Below, in pieces: positions 49,868-60,631 of a DNA stretch of 64,000 nt. The stretch lies in assembly GCF_007988825.1 (NCBI RefSeq), contig NZ_BJUW01000002.1, positions 1-64,000 of the forward strand, read 5' to 3'. Position 1 is the first letter of the stretch. Every line of letters begins with the position of its first letter. Origin of the DNA: Microbacterium aerolatum. Its GTDB lineage: Bacteria; Actinomycetota; Actinomycetes; Actinomycetales; Microbacteriaceae. Made by a program: the position numbers and the translations under genes. The notes below the pieces were generated by a model that did not search any database, had not been told where the DNA came from, and worked only from the letters and a program-made list of their open reading frames with translations.

Positions 49868-51186
49868 CGGAGAAGCCCTTCGTAGTGGCGTTGCTGGAGC
49901 TGTGCATCGATCTGCTTGACCGTCTCAAGACCGACACCCACGATGATGAGGATCGACGCGCCGCCGAACGGGAAGTTCTGGTTGGCGCCGACCGTCGCGA
50001 GTGCGATCAGCGGGATGAGCGCGATCAGGCCCAGGTAGATCGAACCGGGGAACGTGATGCGGGTGAGCACGAAGTCGAGGTACTCGGCCGTCGGACGCCC
50101 CGCGCGGATGCCGGGGATGAACCCGCCGTACTTCTTCATGTTGTCGGCGACCTCGACCGGGTTGAACGTGATCGCGACGTAGAAGTAGGTGAAGCCGATG
50201 ATCAGCAGGAAGTACGCCGCCATGTAGAGCGGGTGGTCGCCCGTGGTGAAGTACTGCGAGACCCAGACCACCCAGCCGGCCGGCTCGGAGCCGTCCTGGG
50301 GTGTGTTGAACTGCGCGATGAGCATCGGGATGTACAGCAGCGAGGACGCGAAGATGATCGGGATCACGCCCGCCATGTTCACCTTGATCGGGATGTACGT
50401 GTTGGTGCCGCCGTAGGTTCGACGGCCCACCATGCGCTTGGCGTACTGCACCGGCACGCGCCTCTGCGACTGCTCGACGAACACCACGAGGCCAGTGACG
50501 ACGACACCCACCAGGAGCACGAGCAGGAAGACTTCGAATCCGTTGGTCTCGAAGATCGTCCACATGGCCGACGGGAAGGTGGCGGCGATCGACGTGAAGA
50601 TCAGCAGCGACATGCCGTTGCCGATGCCGCGTTCGGTGACGAGCTCGGCGAACCACATGATGAGGCCAGTGCCGGCGGTCATCGCGATGATGATGAGCAG
50701 CTGCGCCCACCACACGTCGTTCGTCAGCAGCTGCTGGCAGGCGGCGATGTCGGTGGTGCCGAACAGCTGGCCGCTGCGCGCCACGGTCACGAGGGTCGTC
50801 GACTGCAGCAGTGCAAGCGCGATCGTGAGGTAGCGGGTGTACTGGGTCAGCTTGGCCTGTCCGGCCTGGCCTTCCTTGTGCAGCGCCTCGAAGTGCGGGA
50901 TGACGACTCGGAGCAGCTGAGTGATGATCGTCGCCGTGATGTAGGGCATGACGCCCAGCGCGAAGATCGACAGCTGGAGCAGCGCGCCGCCGGAGAACAG
51001 GTTGACCAGGCTGAGCAGTCCTTCGGTGCCTGCGTTCAGACGCAGGCACTCCTCGACGTTCGGGAAGTGCACGAACGGAGCCGGAACGTGCGAACCGAGC
51101 CGGTAGATGGCGATGATCGCCAGCGTGAAACCGATCTTCCGACGCAGGTCGGGAGTGCGGAAGATCCGCGCGATAGCGCTAAACAA
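49864..51186 (-). CDS. secY: Preprotein translocase subunit SecY
   Basis: 440 residues, ten membrane helices. Motifs: RLGSHVPAPFVHFPNVEECL (loop 1 start), NLFSGGALLQLSIFALGVMPYITATIITQLL (plug/helix 2), GIGNGMSLLIFTSIAATFP, and YGGFIPGIRAGRPTAEYLDFVLTRITFPGS in cytoplasmic loop 5/6. Central channel of the Sec system. It begins 103 bases after rplO, separated from it by a strong hairpin. Confidence 0.97.
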   Translation of the reverse strand: MFSAIARIFRTPDLRRKIGFTLAIIAIYRLGSHVPAPFVHFPNVEECLRLNAGTEGLLSLVNLFSGGALLQLSIFALGVMPYITATIITQLLRVVIPHFEALHKEGQAGQAKLTQYTRYLTIALALLQSTTLVTVARSGQLFGTTDIAACQQLLTNDVWWAQLLIIIAMTAGTGLIMWFAELVTERGIGNGMSLLIFTSIAATFPSAMWTIFETNGFEVFLLVLLVGVVVTGLVVFVEQSQRRVPVQYAKRMVGRRTYGGTNTYIPIKVNMAGVIPIIFASSLLYIPMLIAQFNTPQDGSEPAGWVVWVSQYFTTGDHPLYMAAYFLLIIGFTYFYVAITFNPVEVADNMKKYGGFIPGIRAGRPTAEYLDFVLTRITFPGSIYLGLIALIPLIALATVGANQNFPFGGASILIIVGVGLETVKQIDAQLQQRHYEGLLR

Positions 51187-51248
51187 GGGCGTTCCTCCAG
51201 AAAAGGGGTAGCCGGTCCGCAGCGGGCGGCCGAAAGACCAGCGTAACG

Positions 51249-51283
51249 CAGAGAGGGGCCGGAGAATCTCCGACCCCTCTCTG
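51249..51283 (-). terminator. Hairpin between rplO and secY
   Basis: CAGAGAGGGG and CCCCTCTCTG, continued inside by CGGAG/CTCCG with one mismatch, form a long stem just after the rplO stop. It separates the ribosomal protein segment from secY-adk-map. Confidence 0.7.
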
Positions 51284-51289
51284 ACGTGG

Positions 51290-51934
51290 TTACTTGACGG
51301 AACCGCCCGCGGCCACGATCTTCTGCTCGGCAGAACCCGAGACCTTGTCGACCGAGACGGTGAGCTTCACGTCGATGTCGCCGTTACCGAGAACCTTGAC
51401 CTTCTCGTTCTTGCGAACGGCGCCCTTGGCGACCAGATCGCTGACGGTGACATCGCCGCCCTTCGGGTACAGCTCCGCGAGCTTCTCCAGGTTCACGACC
51501 TGGTACTCGACGCGGAACGGGTTCTTGAACCCGCGCAGCTTCGGAGTGCGCATGTGCAGAGGCATCTGCCCACCCTCGAAGCCGACCCGAACGGTGTTGC
51601 GGGCCTTGGTGCCCTTGGTTCCGCGACCGGCGGTCTTGCCCTTCGAGCCCTCACCGCGACCGACACGGGTCTTCGCGGTGTTGGCGCCGGGGACGGGACG
51701 CAGGTGGTGGACCTTGAGGACTCCGGGGCGGGATGCCGGAGCATCCGCCTTCGGGGCAGCCTTCTTCGCAGCGGGCTTCTTGGCCGTGGCCTCAGCCTTC
51801 GCGTCGGCAGCCTTCGCAGGAGCCTTCTTCTCAGCCGGCTTCTTGGCAGCGGGCTTCTTCTCGGCAGCAGCCTTGGGAGCGGCAGCCTTCTTCGGGGCCT
51901 TCTCAGCCTCGACGGCGTCGTTCTTCTCAGCCAT
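51290..51934 (-). CDS. rplO: 50S ribosomal protein L15 with Lys/Ala-rich N-terminal extension
   Basis: 214 residues. L15 proper begins near residue 70 ([36 protein letters not shown]) and has normal length; it binds 23S rRNA late in assembly. The first ~69 residues are repeats of [13 protein letters not shown] type, like the tail of histone H1. The start is fixed by the TAATG overlap with rpmD. The tail is likely disordered and RNA- or DNA-binding. Confidence 0.95.
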   Translation of the reverse strand: MAEKNDAVEAEKAPKKAAAPKAAAEKKPAAKKPAEKKAPAKAADAKAEATAKKPAAKKAAPKADAPASRPGVLKVHHLRPVPGANTAKTRVGRGEGSKGKTAGRGTKGTKARNTVRVGFEGGQMPLHMRTPKLRGFKNPFRVEYQVVNLEKLAELYPKGGDVTVSDLVAKGAVRKNEKVKVLGNGDIDVKLTVSVDKVSGSAEQKIVAAGGSVK

Positions 51935-52119
51935 TAGTCGATCTCCTCAACCTTGACGAGGTGTGCGACGGTCTTGACGTAGCCGCGCGTCTGCGCGTCG
52001 TCGGGGCGAACGGTGGTGTCACCGATGCGCTTCAGACCGAGGCTGCGCAGCGTGTCACGCTGGTTCTGCTTCTCGCTCACCTTGGACTTGATCTGGGTCA
52101 CCTTCAGACGGGCGGCCAT
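51934..52119 (-). CDS. rpmD: 50S ribosomal protein L30
   Basis: 61 residues: [40 protein letters not shown], the short bacterial L30. It starts by overlapping the rpsE stop (TGATG) and ends overlapping the rplO start (TAATG). L30 binds 23S rRNA near 5S. Confidence 0.95.
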   Translation of the reverse strand: MAARLKVTQIKSKVSEKQNQRDTLRSLGLKRIGDTTVRPDDAQTRGYVKTVAHLVKVEEID

Positions 52120-52823
52120 CAGGCACCTACCTTTGCAGCAGCCGCAGCAGCGGCCTTGGCCTCGTTGCGGATGATGATCCCCGGAACGACGGCGTCGTAG
52201 TCGAGACCACGGCGGGCCGCGACAGCGCGAGGCTCCTCGAGGCTCTTGAGCGCCTCGACGGTCGCGTGCACGATGTTGATCGTGTTCGACGAGCCGAGCG
52301 ACTTCGACAGCACATCGTGGACACCGGCGCACTCGAGCACGGCGCGGACCGGACCACCGGCGATGACACCGGTACCGGCGGCAGCCGGACGCAGCAGCAC
52401 GACGCCGGCGGCGGCCTCACCCTGCACGGGGTGCGGGATGGTGGTGCCGACGCGGGGCACGCGGAAGAAGTTCCGCTTGGCCTCTTCGACGCCCTTGGAG
52501 ATGGCCAGGGGCACCTCGCGGGCCTTGCCGTATCCGACGCCGACCAGACCGTTGCCGTCACCGACGACCACGAGAGCGGTGAAGCTGAAGCGACGACCAC
52601 CCTTCACGACCTTCGAGACGCGGTTGATGGTGACGACGCGCTCCAGGAACTGGTTGTCGCCACGGTCGCGCGAGTTGCGGTCGCGTCCACCCTGGCCACG
52701 GTCACGGCCGCCGCGGCGGCCTTCGCGCTGCTCGCGAGCGGGCTCGGCTGCCTCAGTGGCAGCGGCCGTCTCCGGAGCGGCAGCAGCCGTTTCGGTCACT
52801 TCGTTCTCCTTGTTGTCACTCAC
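52119..52823 (-). CDS. rpsE: 30S ribosomal protein S5 with N-terminal extension
   Basis: 234 residues. S5 core from about 55 ([46 protein letters not shown]), including the loop where spectinomycin resistance maps and the proofreading interface with S4. The first ~50 residues are an acidic Ala/Glu/Thr segment that changes to Arg/Gly-rich ([18 protein letters not shown]), absent from short S5 proteins. Overlaps rplR by 4 bases. Confidence 0.96.
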   Translation of the reverse strand: MSDNKENEVTETAAAAPETAAATEAAEPAREQREGRRGGRDRGQGGRDRNSRDRGDNQFLERVVTINRVSKVVKGGRRFSFTALVVVGDGNGLVGVGYGKAREVPLAISKGVEEAKRNFFRVPRVGTTIPHPVQGEAAAGVVLLRPAAAGTGVIAGGPVRAVLECAGVHDVLSKSLGSSNTINIVHATVEALKSLEEPRAVAARRGLDYDAVVPGIIIRNEAKAAAAAAAKVGA

Positions 52824-53179
52824 AGTGCCAGCCCCCCTTCGCGGGCGCCATCGGCGATGGCCGCGACGCGACCGGCGTAGCGGTTACCACCGCGGTCGAA
52901 GACGACCTCGGTGACACCGGCGGCCTTCGCACGCTCGGCGACCAGCTCGCCGACCTTGCGGGCCTTGGCGGTCTTGTCACCATCGAACGAACGCAGCTCG
53001 GTCTCGAGCGTGGACGCCGAGGCGACGGTGCGGCCCTTGCTGTCGTCGACCAGCTGGACGAAGACGTGGCGAGCCGAACGGTTGACGACGAGACGCGGAC
53101 GCACCTCGGTGCCGACGATCTTCTTGCGAAGGCGGCTGTGACGACGCGCGCGGGCGTCAGACTTTGACTTGAGAGCCAT
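52820..53179 (-). CDS. rplR: 50S ribosomal protein L18
   Basis: 119 residues. L18 binds 5S rRNA in the central protuberance. Motifs: [44 protein letters not shown] and [24 protein letters not shown]. Full length; it starts 2 bases after rplF ends and overlaps rpsE by 4 bases, in conserved spc order. Confidence 0.97.
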   Translation of the reverse strand: MALKSKSDARARRHSRLRKKIVGTEVRPRLVVNRSARHVFVQLVDDSKGRTVASASTLETELRSFDGDKTAKARKVGELVAERAKAAGVTEVVFDRGGNRYAGRVAAIADGAREGGLAL

Positions 53180-53181
53180 GG

Positions 53182-53718
53182 TTACTTACCACTCTTTCCG
53201 GCCTTGCGACGCACGTTCTCGCCGGCGTAGCGCACGCCCTTGCCCTTGTACGGCTCGGGCTTGCGGATCTTGCGGATGTTGGCAGCTGCCTCACCGACAG
53301 CCTGCTTGTCGATGCCACTCACGGTGAGCTTGTTGTTGCCCTCGACCGTCAGGGTGATGCCGGCAGGCGGGTCGATCAGAACCGGGTGCGAGAAGCCGAG
53401 CGCGAACTCGACCGAGCTGCCCTTCTGCTGCACGCGGTAACCGGTTCCGACGACCTCGAGGCCCTTGGTGTAGCCCTGGGTGACGCCGATGATGTTGTTG
53501 TTGATGAGCGTGCGGGTCAGGCCGTGAAGCGACCGCGACTCGCGCTCTTCGTCGGGACGGGAGACAACAACCTGGTTGTCCTCGACCGCGACCTCGATGG
53601 GCTTGGCCACGTTCAGGGTGAGCTCACCCTTGGGGCCCTTCACCGCGACCTCACGGCCGTCGACCGAAACGGTCACGCCCGAGGGGATCTCGATGGGAAG
53701 TCGTCCAATACGCGACAT
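53182..53718 (-). CDS. rplF: 50S ribosomal protein L6
   Basis: 178 residues. L6 lies beneath the L7/L12 stalk and touches the sarcin-ricin loop. N-terminal [31 protein letters not shown] and C-terminal [29 protein letters not shown] are diagnostic. It starts 6 bases after rpsH and ends 2 bases before rplR. Confidence 0.97.
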   Translation of the reverse strand: MSRIGRLPIEIPSGVTVSVDGREVAVKGPKGELTLNVAKPIEVAVEDNQVVVSRPDEERESRSLHGLTRTLINNNIIGVTQGYTKGLEVVGTGYRVQQKGSSVEFALGFSHPVLIDPPAGITLTVEGNNKLTVSGIDKQAVGEAAANIRKIRKPEPYKGKGVRYAGENVRRKAGKSGK

Positions 53719-53724
53719 TTCGAA

Positions 53725-54123
53725 TTACCACACGTAGGCGAGAACTTCTCCGCCCACGCCCTTCTGCTCAGCCTGACGGTCGGTGAGAAGACCGGAGGAG
53801 GTGGACAGGATGGCGACGCCGAGGCCACCGAGGACCTTGGGAAGCTCCGTGGACTTCGCGTACACGCGAAGGCCCGGCTTCGACACGCGCTTGATGCCCG
53901 CGATCGAACGCTCCCGGTTGGGGCCGTACTTCAGCGTGAGGGTGAGGTTCTGGCCGACGCGTGCGTCGGTGACCTCGAAGCCGGAGATGTAACCCTCCTG
54001 CTGGAGGATCTCGGCGATGTGGGTCTTGAGCTTGCTCGACGGCAGGGACACGGATTCGTGGTGTGCCGAGTTCGCGTTGCGCAGACGGGTCAGCAAGTCT
54101 GCGACCGGGTCTGTCATTGTCAT
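53725..54123 (-). CDS. rpsH: 30S ribosomal protein S8
   Basis: 132 residues. S8 nucleates the 16S central domain and in E. coli represses the spc operon mRNA. It starts [46 protein letters not shown] and ends [26 protein letters not shown]. First gene after a strong hairpin; the usual preceding rpsN is missing. Confidence 0.97.
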   Translation of the reverse strand: MTMTDPVADLLTRLRNANSAHHESVSLPSSKLKTHIAEILQQEGYISGFEVTDARVGQNLTLTLKYGPNRERSIAGIKRVSKPGLRVYAKSTELPKVLGGLGVAILSTSSGLLTDRQAEQKGVGGEVLAYVW

Positions 54124-54213
54124 TTTTGTCTTCTTTCGATCATGAGGTTTCGACGCCCGTTACACGGACGCCGACCTTCGTGAACACACGATCTTCAATT
54201 GTAAGCGCACGCG

Positions 54214-54240
54214 GAACCCCCGCCCGACGGGCGGGGGTTC
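54214..54240 (-). terminator. Perfect hairpin between rplE and rpsH
   Basis: GAACCCCCGCCC-GAC-GGGCGGGGGTTC is a 12-bp stem without mismatch, seven bases after the rplE stop, in the 123-base gap where rpsN often lies. The gap contains no S14 gene. A weak TGTTCA-N16-TGTAAC pair further downstream could restart transcription for rpsH. Confidence 0.75.
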
Positions 54241-54246
54241 GAAGCG

Positions 54247-54837
54247 TTACGCCTTGGCGTCCTCCGACTGGAACGGGAAGCCGAGGTGGCGGAGCAGAGC
54301 CCGGCCCTCGTCATCCGTCTTCGCCGTGGTGACGACAGTGATGTCGAATCCGCGAACGCGGTCGATCTTGTCCTGATCGATCTCGTGGAACACGCTCTGC
54401 TCCTGGAGACCGAAGGTGTAGTTGCCGTGGCCGTCGAACTGCTTGGCCGACAGTCCGCGGAAGTCGCGGATGCGGGGCAGGGCGAGCGAGACCAGACGGT
54501 CGACGAACTCCCACGCACGGTCGCCACGGAGGGTGACGTGCGCGCCGATGGCCTGGCCCTCACGCAGCTTGAACTGCGCGATGGACTTGCGGGCCTTGGT
54601 GACGATCGGCTTCTGGCCAGTGATCTTGGTGAGGTCGTCGACCGCACCATCGATCACCTTGCTGTCGCGAGCCGCCTCACCGACACCGGTGTTGACGACG
54701 ACCTTGACGAGGCCGGGAATCTGCATCACGTTCTCGTAGCCGAACTCGTCCCGCAGCTTCTGCTGGATCTCGGCCTTGTACTTCTGCTTCAGGCGCGGCT
54801 GGATCTTGCCAGCCGGCGCGGCAGTGTCGGTGCTCAT
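54247..54837 (-). CDS. rplE: 50S ribosomal protein L5
   Basis: 196 residues. L5 carries 5S rRNA and forms the bridge to S13. Motifs: [71 protein letters not shown] and [20 protein letters not shown]. The ATG shares one base with the rplX stop. Last gene of the S10-to-rplE segment before a strong terminator. Confidence 0.97.
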   Translation of the reverse strand: MSTDTAAPAGKIQPRLKQKYKAEIQQKLRDEFGYENVMQIPGLVKVVVNTGVGEAARDSKVIDGAVDDLTKITGQKPIVTKARKSIAQFKLREGQAIGAHVTLRGDRAWEFVDRLVSLALPRIRDFRGLSAKQFDGHGNYTFGLQEQSVFHEIDQDKIDRVRGFDITVVTTAKTDDEGRALLRHLGFPFQSEDAKA

Positions 54838-55196
54838 CAGAGGTCCTTACCTGACTTCTTCGCGTAACGCACGCGGACGGTGCGCTTGACGCCGTCCTTG
54901 GTCTGCTCCTCGACCCGGCGGCCGACGCGAGTCGGCTTCTTGGTCTCGGGGTCGACGAGTGCGACGTTCGAGATGTGGATGGGAGCCTCGAGGGTCTCGA
55001 TGCCGCCCGTCTTGGTGCCACGCTGCGTCTGGCCGACGCGGGTGTGCTTGGTGATGTAGTTCACGCCCTCGACGATGACGCGGTTCTGCTCGGAAAGGAC
55101 CTCGAGGACCTTGCCCTGCTTGCCGCGGTCGCCGCCACGCTCGGGCTTGGCGCCCGAGATGACCTGAACCAGGTCACCCTTTTTGATGTTCGCCAT
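54837..55196 (-). CDS. rplX: 50S ribosomal protein L24
   Basis: 119 residues. L24 starts large-subunit assembly and sits near the tunnel exit. KOW motif at the N-terminus ([31 protein letters not shown]), then [39 protein letters not shown]. It starts two bases after rplN and overlaps rplE by one base. Confidence 0.97.
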   Translation of the reverse strand: MANIKKGDLVQVISGAKPERGGDRGKQGKVLEVLSEQNRVIVEGVNYITKHTRVGQTQRGTKTGGIETLEAPIHISNVALVDPETKKPTRVGRRVEEQTKDGVKRTVRVRYAKKSGKDL

Positions 55197-55198
55197 GA

Positions 55199-55567
55199 TC
55201 AGATAACCTCCGGGGCGAGCGAGACGATCTTCATGAACTTCTTGTCACGAAGCTCACGACCGACCGGTCCGAAGATACGGGTGCCGCGGGGCTCCCCGTC
55301 GTTCTTCAGGATGACGGCGGCGTTCTCGTCGAACTTGATGTACGAGCCGTCCGGACGACGGACGGACTTCTTCGTGCGGACGATGACCGCCTTGACGACG
55401 TCGCCCTTCTTGACGTTGCCGCCCGGGATCGCGTCCTTGACGGTGGCGACGATGGTGTCACCCAGACCTGCGTAACGACGGCGGGAACCACCGAGAACGC
55501 GGATCGTGAGCAGCTCCTTCGCGCCGGTGTTGTCGGCGACCTTGAGGCGGGATTCCTGCTGAATCAC
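55199..55567 (-). CDS. rplN: 50S ribosomal protein L14
   Basis: 122 residues. L14 lies at the subunit interface and is the docking site of the silencing factor Rsf[51 protein letters not shown] is the family N-terminus. GTG start. It follows rpsQ by 27 bases. Confidence 0.97.
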   Translation of the reverse strand: MIQQESRLKVADNTGAKELLTIRVLGGSRRRYAGLGDTIVATVKDAIPGGNVKKGDVVKAVIVRTKKSVRRPDGSYIKFDENAAVILKNDGEPRGTRIFGPVGRELRDKKFMKIVSLAPEVI

Positions 55568-55594
55568 TATTACTCCTTGAAGTAAGCCGAAGGC

Positions 55595-55903
55595 TTACTT
55601 GGCCTTCTCGACGATCTCGACCAGACGCCAGCGCTTGGTGGCGCTGAGCGGGCGAGTCTCACTGATGACGACGAGGTCGCCGATGCCGGCCGAGTTGGTC
55701 TCGTCGTGCACCTTGCGCTTCTCCGTGCGGCGGATGACCTTGCCGTACAGGGGGTGCTTCACGCGGTCCTCGACCTCGACGACGATGGTCTTGTCCATCT
55801 TGTCGCTGACGACGTATCCACGCTGCGTCTTGCGGTAACCGCGAGCGTTCTCGTCACGCACATCGTGCGAGACGGGAGCTTCCGCTTCCTTCTTGGTGGC
55901 CAT
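55595..55903 (-). CDS. rpsQ: 30S ribosomal protein S17
   Basis: 102 residues. S17 binds the 5' domain of 16S r[51 protein letters not shown] is the OB-fold core; a ~20-residue N-terminal stretch precedes it. It starts on the last base of the rpmC stop (TAATG). Confidence 0.97.
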   Translation of the reverse strand: MATKKEAEAPVSHDVRDENARGYRKTQRGYVVSDKMDKTIVVEVEDRVKHPLYGKVIRRTEKRKVHDETNSAGIGDLVVISETRPLSATKRWRLVEIVEKAK

Positions 55904-56220
55904 TACTCAGCCTTCCCTTCGGCGTCAGCCGAGGCATCCTCGGTCTTCTTCGCCTTCGACTTGGACGCCTTCTTGGCCGGTGCTTCGACCGGAGCGGGCG
56001 TGGCACGGATGCCCAGCTCGCGCTCGCGGATCACCGTGTAGAGGCGCGCGATGTCGCGCTTGACGGCGCGGATGCGGCCGTGGCTCTCCAGCTGGCCGGT
56101 GGCCGACTGGAAGCGGAGGTTGAACAGCTCCTCCTTGGCCTTGCGCAGCTCCTCAACGAGGCGCTGGTCTTCGAACGTGTCGAGCTCTGCCGGGGCGAGC
56201 TCCTTGGTGCCGATCGCCAT
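55903..56220 (-). CDS. rpmC: 50S ribosomal protein L29 with C-terminal extension
   Basis: 105 residues. L29 is normally 60-75 residues of two helices: [62 protein letters not shown]. The last ~35 residues ([31 protein letters not shown]) are a Lys/Ala then acidic tail. L29 is at the tunnel exit near L23. The ATG at 56220 shares a base with the rplP stop. Confidence 0.95.
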   Translation of the reverse strand: MAIGTKELAPAELDTFEDQRLVEELRKAKEELFNLRFQSATGQLESHGRIRAVKRDIARLYTVIRERELGIRATPAPVEAPAKKASKSKAKKTEDASADAEGKAE

Positions 56221-56639
56221 TACGCGTCGCCCTCCTCGCGCTTGATGATGCGTGCCTTGAGAGGCAGCTTGTGAATGGCTCGGGTCAGTGCTTCGCGAGC
56301 GAGTTCCTCGCTCACACCGGCGACCTCGAAGAGGACGCGACCCGGCTTGACGTTTGCGACCCACCACTCGGGCGAACCCTTACCGGAACCCATGCGGGTC
56401 TCAGCAGGCTTCTTCGTGAGCGGACGGTCGGGGTAGATGTTGATCCACACCTTTCCACCGCGCTTGATGTGACGCGTCATCGCGATACGAGCTGCCTCGA
56501 TCTGACGGTTGGTCACGTAAGCGGGGGTGAGGGCCTGGATGCCGTACTCGCCGAAGGAGACCTTCGTGCCGCCGGTAGCCTGACCCGAGCGACCCGGGTG
56601 GTGCTGCTTGCGGAACTTGACCTTACGGGGGATGAGCAT
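56220..56639 (-). CDS. rplP: 50S ribosomal protein L16
   Basis: 139 residues. L16 contacts A-site tRNA at the peptidyl transferase centre. [37 protein letters not shown] and [32 protein letters not shown] are diagnostic. It overlaps rpsC by one base and rpmC by one base. Confidence 0.97.
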   Translation of the reverse strand: MLIPRKVKFRKQHHPGRSGQATGGTKVSFGEYGIQALTPAYVTNRQIEAARIAMTRHIKRGGKVWINIYPDRPLTKKPAETRMGSGKGSPEWWVANVKPGRVLFEVAGVSEELAREALTRAIHKLPLKARIIKREEGDA

Positions 56640-57397
56640 TATGCCGACGCTCCTTCTGCAACAGGTGCCTCGTTGCGCGGGCCACGACGACGGTCGCCAC
56701 CGCGGTCATCGCGACCACGGGACTTCGGCGCGTTGGCCTGCTCACGAGCGAGTTCCTTGGCGGTGAGATCGCCCTTGTAGATCCAGACCTTCACGCCGAT
56801 GCGGCCGAAGGTGGTCCGCGCCTCGTAGAAGCCGTAGTCGATGTTCGCGCGCAGCGTGTGCAGCGGCACACGACCCTCGCGGTAGAACTCCGAACGGCTC
56901 ATCTCCGCGCCGCCGAGGCGGCCGGAGACCTGGATGCGGATGCCCTTGGCGCCGGCGCGCTGAGCGCCCTGCAGACCCTTGCGCATCGCGCGGCGGAACG
57001 CCACACGAGCAGAGAGCTGCTCGGCGATGCCCTGCGCGACGAGCTGAGCGTCGGCCTCGGGGTTCTTGACCTCGAGGATGTTCAGCTGGATCTGCTTGCC
57101 GGTGAGCTTCTCGAGGTCGCCGCGGATGCGCTCGGCCTCGGCGCCACGACGACCGATCACGATGCCCGGACGGGCGGTGTGGATGTCGACGCGGACGCGG
57201 TCACGGGTGCGCTCGATCTCGATGTTCGAGACACCGGCGCGGTCGAGCTGCTTCTTCAGCAGGTTGCGGATCTTGACGTCCTCGGCCACGTAGTCGGCGT
57301 AACGCTGGCCCGGCTTCGTCGAGTCCGAGAACCAACGGGACACGTGGTCCGTGGTGATTCCGAGGCGGAAGCCGTACGGGTTTACTTTCTGGCCCAT
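56639..57397 (-). CDS. rpsC: 30S ribosomal protein S3
   Basis: 252 residues. S3 lines the mRNA entry with S4 and S5. It starts [23 protein letters not shown], has a KH domain ([42 protein letters not shown]) and ends with an Arg/Gly-rich tail ([20 protein letters not shown]). It overlaps rplV and rplP by one base each. Confidence 0.97.
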   Translation of the reverse strand: MGQKVNPYGFRLGITTDHVSRWFSDSTKPGQRYADYVAEDVKIRNLLKKQLDRAGVSNIEIERTRDRVRVDIHTARPGIVIGRRGAEAERIRGDLEKLTGKQIQLNILEVKNPEADAQLVAQGIAEQLSARVAFRRAMRKGLQGAQRAGAKGIRIQVSGRLGGAEMSRSEFYREGRVPLHTLRANIDYGFYEARTTFGRIGVKVWIYKGDLTAKELAREQANAPKSRGRDDRGGDRRRGPRNEAPVAEGASA

Positions 57398-57795
57398 TAC
57401 TTGCTCGCCTTCTTCTTGCTGTCGCCCTCGGCCGCAGCAGCGACCTCCGGCGTCGAGAGCACGACCGTGATGTGGCTCGTGCGCTTCTTGATCTGGAAAG
57501 CGCGACCCTGAGCACGGGGGCGGAAACGCTTGAGCGTCGTGCCCTCGTCTACGTAGGCGTTCGCCACGTACAGGTCCTGCTCGTCGAGGTACTCGCCGTC
57601 ACGATCCGCCTTCACCTGCGCGTTGGCCATGGCCGACGCGACAAGCTTGTAGATCGGCTCACTGGCGCTCTGCGGGGCGAACTTGAGGATCGCCAGAGCT
57701 TCCTGGGCCTGCTTGCCCTTGATGAGCGCGACGACACGACGAGCCTTCTGAGGGGTCACGCGGATGTGTCGCACGCGTGCGATGGACTCCACCAT
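57397..57795 (-). CDS. rplV: 50S ribosomal protein L22
   Basis: 132 residues. L22 lines the exit tunnel; its hairpin is a macrolide-resistance site. [55 protein letters not shown] and [23 protein letters not shown] are conserved. I start at ATG 57795 (MVESIARV), with GAGGAGAG upstream, rather than the longer open frame. Confidence 0.96.
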   Translation of the reverse strand: MVESIARVRHIRVTPQKARRVVALIKGKQAQEALAILKFAPQSASEPIYKLVASAMANAQVKADRDGEYLDEQDLYVANAYVDEGTTLKRFRPRAQGRAFQIKKRTSHITVVLSTPEVAAAAEGDSKKKASK

Positions 57796-57820
57796 TTCTC
57801 TCTCCTCTATCGTCCCCGCG

Positions 57821-58102
57821 TCAGCGGCGACGGCCCTTCTTGTCGTCCTTCTCGTGGCCGCGGAAGGTGCGGGTGGGCGCGAACTCGCCCAGCTTGTGGC
57901 CGACCATGGTCTCGGTGACAAACACAGGGATGTGTTTGCGACCGTCGTGGACCGCGATCGTGTGACCCAGCATGGCCGGGATGATCATGGACCGACGTGA
58001 CCAGGTCTTGATGACGTTCTTGGTACCGGCTTCGTTCTGCACGACGACCTTGCGAAGCAGGTGCTCGTCGACGAAGGGGCCCTTCTTGAGACTCCGTGGC
58101 AT
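57821..58102 (-). CDS. rpsS: 30S ribosomal protein S19
   Basis: 93 residues. S19 in the 30S head, next to S13. [69 protein letters not shown]. The order rplB-rpsS-rplV is standard; 12 bases separate it from rplB. Confidence 0.97.
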   Translation of the reverse strand: MPRSLKKGPFVDEHLLRKVVVQNEAGTKNVIKTWSRRSMIIPAMLGHTIAVHDGRKHIPVFVTETMVGHKLGEFAPTRTFRGHEKDDKKGRRR

Positions 58103-58114
58103 CTTCTTCTACTC

Positions 58115-58954
58115 CTACTTGCGCTTCTTGCCGGCGGTGCGACGGCGCACGATGTACTTGTCGCTTTCCTTGTTGGCGTGACGGGTACGACCCTCAGCCT
58201 GGCCCCAGGGGGTGACGGGGTGACGACCACCGGACGTCTTGCCCTCACCACCACCGTGCGGGTGGTCAACCGGGTTCATGGCGACACCGCGGACGGTCGG
58301 GCGGATGCCCTTCCAGCGGTTACGGCCGGCCTTGCCCCAGTTGATGTTCGACTGCTCGGCGTTGCCGACCTCGCCGATCGTGGCGCGGCAGCGTGCGTCG
58401 ACGTTGCGGATCTCACCCGACGGCAGGCGAAGCTGCGCGTAGGGACCGTCCTTGGCGACGAGGCGGACGGATGCTCCGGCGGAGCGAGCCAGCTTGGCAC
58501 CACCACCGGGACGGAGCTCGATCGCGTGGATCACCGTACCGGTCGGGATGTTCTTCAGCGGCAGGTTGTTGCCGGGCTTGATGTCAGCCGATGCGCCGTT
58601 CTCGACGACGTCGCCCTGCTTCAGCTTGTTCGGCGCGAGGATGTAACGCTTCTCGCCGTCGAAGTAGTGCAGCAGCGCGATGCGTGCGGTGCGGTTGGGG
58701 TCGTACTCGATGTGAGCGACCTTGGCGTTGACGCCGTCCTTGTCATTGCGACGGAAGTCGATGACGCGGTACTGGCGCTTGTGGCCACCACCGATGTGAC
58801 GGGTCGTGATGCGGCCCTGGTTGTTGCGACCACCGGTCTTCGAGAGCGGGCGCAGCAGCGACTTCTCCGGCGTCGATCGAGTGATCTCGGCGAAGTCAGC
58901 CACCGACGAGCCACGGCGACCCGGGGTCGTGGGCTTGTACTTGCGAATAGCCAT
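58115..58954 (-). CDS. rplB: 50S ribosomal protein L2
   Basis: 279 residues. L2 is essential for peptidyl transfer and subunit joining. [25 protein letters not shown] at the N-terminus, [25 protein letters not shown], and the conserved active region [30 protein letters not shown] with the key His. Starts 21 bases after rplW. Confidence 0.98.
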   Translation of the reverse strand: MAIRKYKPTTPGRRGSSVADFAEITRSTPEKSLLRPLSKTGGRNNQGRITTRHIGGGHKRQYRVIDFRRNDKDGVNAKVAHIEYDPNRTARIALLHYFDGEKRYILAPNKLKQGDVVENGASADIKPGNNLPLKNIPTGTVIHAIELRPGGGAKLARSAGASVRLVAKDGPYAQLRLPSGEIRNVDARCRATIGEVGNAEQSNINWGKAGRNRWKGIRPTVRGVAMNPVDHPHGGGEGKTSGGRHPVTPWGQAEGRTRHANKESDKYIVRRRTAGKKRK

Positions 58955-58975
58955 GATTGTCCTTTATCCCCCGGG

Positions 58976-59299
58976 TCAGCCGATTGCCGTGAAGATGTCG
59001 ATGGTGCCCGACTTCAGAGACACGATGGCGCGCTTGGTGTCCTTGCGCTTGCCAGTGCCGAAGCGGGTGCGACGGGCCTTGCCGACGCGGTTGATCGTGT
59101 TGACCGACGCGACCTTGACATCGAAGATCTTCTCGATGGCGAGCTTGATCTCGGTCTTCGAAGCGCGCGGGTCGACGAGGAAGGTGTACTTGCCTTCGTC
59201 GATCAGCGAGTAGCTCTTCTCAGAGACGACCGGCTTCAGAATGATGTCGCGGGGGTCCTTGTTCAACGCCGTGTGGAGGGCGCCGTTCTGCTCGGTCAT
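58976..59299 (-). CDS. rplW: 50S ribosomal protein L23
   Basis: 107 residues. L23 is the main docking site at the tunnel exit for trigger factor and [67 protein letters not shown] is diagnostic. It starts within a 4-base overlap with rplD and has a ~15-residue N-terminal lead. Confidence 0.97.
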   Translation of the reverse strand: MTEQNGALHTALNKDPRDIILKPVVSEKSYSLIDEGKYTFLVDPRASKTEIKLAIEKIFDVKVASVNTINRVGKARRTRFGTGKRKDTKRAIVSLKSGTIDIFTAIG

Positions 59300-59958
59300 G
59301 CCGAGACCTCCTCGGTTGCACCGGTCTTGGAGGCGATGAAGCCCTCGAGAGCGGCCTTGGTGAAGACGATGTCGTCAGAGACGAGCACGTCGTAGGCGTT
59401 GAGCTGGTCGAAGCTGATCACGTGGAGGTTCGAAAGGTTCCGAATGCTCTTGGTGGTCAGCTCGTCGTTGCGCTCGGTCACGACCAGAACGTTCTTCGAC
59501 GTGGCGACGGTCGCGAGGAACTTCGCGGCAGCCTTCGTCGAGGGCGCTCCGTCGATCCCGAAGGACTCGATGGCGTGCAGGCGGTCACCGCGGAAGCGGT
59601 CGCTCAGCGCACCCAGCAGGGCGGCGGCGATCATCTTCTTGGGGGTGCGCTGCGAGTAGTCGCGCGGCTTCGGGCCGTGGACGATGCCACCGCCGGTCAT
59701 GTGCGGCGCGCGGATCGAGCCCTGACGGGCGTTACCCGTGCCCTTCTGCTTGAAGGGCTTGCGGCCGGCACCGGAGACCTCGCCACGACGCTTGGTCGAG
59801 TGCGTGCCCTGGCGTGCCGCCGCGAGCTGCGCGACGACGACCTGGTGGATGAGCGGAATGTTCGTCTTGACGTCGAAGAGCGCGGCGGGCAGCTCGATGG
59901 AGCCTGCCTTCTTGCCGTCGGCCTTGAGGACGTCGAGCGCGAGAGTCGAGTCAGCCAT
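59296..59958 (-). CDS. rplD: 50S ribosomal protein L4
   Basis: 220 residues. L4 forms the tunnel constriction with L22 and in gamma-proteobacteria also represses the S10 operon. Tunnel loop: [53 protein letters not shown]. It follows rplC by three bases and overlaps rplW by four. Confidence 0.97.
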   Translation of the reverse strand: MADSTLALDVLKADGKKAGSIELPAALFDVKTNIPLIHQVVVAQLAAARQGTHSTKRRGEVSGAGRKPFKQKGTGNARQGSIRAPHMTGGGIVHGPKPRDYSQRTPKKMIAAALLGALSDRFRGDRLHAIESFGIDGAPSTKAAAKFLATVATSKNVLVVTERNDELTTKSIRNLSNLHVISFDQLNAYDVLVSDDIVFTKAALEGFIASKTGATEEVSA

Positions 59959-59961
59959 GGA

Positions 59962-60621
59962 CTAGGCCCCCTTCACTGCGTTGCGGACGTAGACGACGCG
60001 GCCACGAGCACCGGGGACGGCGCCCTTGACGAGCAGCAGACCCTTCTCGGCGTCGATGCCGTGCACCGTCAGGTTGAGGACGGTCACGCGCTCGCCACCC
60101 ATACGGCCGGCCATGCGCATGCCCTTGAAGACGCGGCTCGGGGTCGACGATGCGCCGATCGAGCCGGGCTTGCGGTGGTTGCGGTGTGCACCGTGCGATG
60201 CCGAGACGCCCTTGAAGTTGTGGCGCTTCATGACACCCGCGGTGCCCTTGCCCTTGCTGGTGCCGACGACGTCGACTAGCTGGCCCGCCTCGAAGAGGCC
60301 GTCCACCGTGAGCTCCTGACCGAGTGAGTAGTCAGCAGCATCCGCGGTGCGGATCTCGGTGACGTGACGGCGCGGCGTGACGCCGGCTGCCTCGAAGTGG
60401 GCGGTGAGGGGCTTGTTCACCTTGCGGGGGTCGATCTGGCCGGCCGCGATCTGAACGGCGTTGTAGCCGTCCTTCTCGGGCGTGCGGACCTGAGTGACCA
60501 CGTTGGGTGCCAGCTCGATGACGGTGACGGGGACGAGCTTGCCGTCCGCGTTCCACACCTGGGTCATGCCGAGCTTGGTGCCCAGCATTCCCTTGGAAAT
60601 CTTTGCGTTGATGTCAACCAT
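59962..60621 (-). CDS. rplC: 50S ribosomal protein L3
   Basis: 219 residues. L3 starts 50S assembly and reaches the peptidyl transferase centre. [37 protein letters not shown] and [42 protein letters not shown] are diagnostic. It follows rpsJ by 10 bases. Confidence 0.97.
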   Translation of the reverse strand: MVDINAKISKGMLGTKLGMTQVWNADGKLVPVTVIELAPNVVTQVRTPEKDGYNAVQIAAGQIDPRKVNKPLTAHFEAAGVTPRRHVTEIRTADAADYSLGQELTVDGLFEAGQLVDVVGTSKGKGTAGVMKRHNFKGVSASHGAHRNHRKPGSIGASSTPSRVFKGMRMAGRMGGERVTVLNLTVHGIDAEKGLLLVKGAVPGARGRVVYVRNAVKGA

Positions 60622-60631
60622 GAGAGACCCC

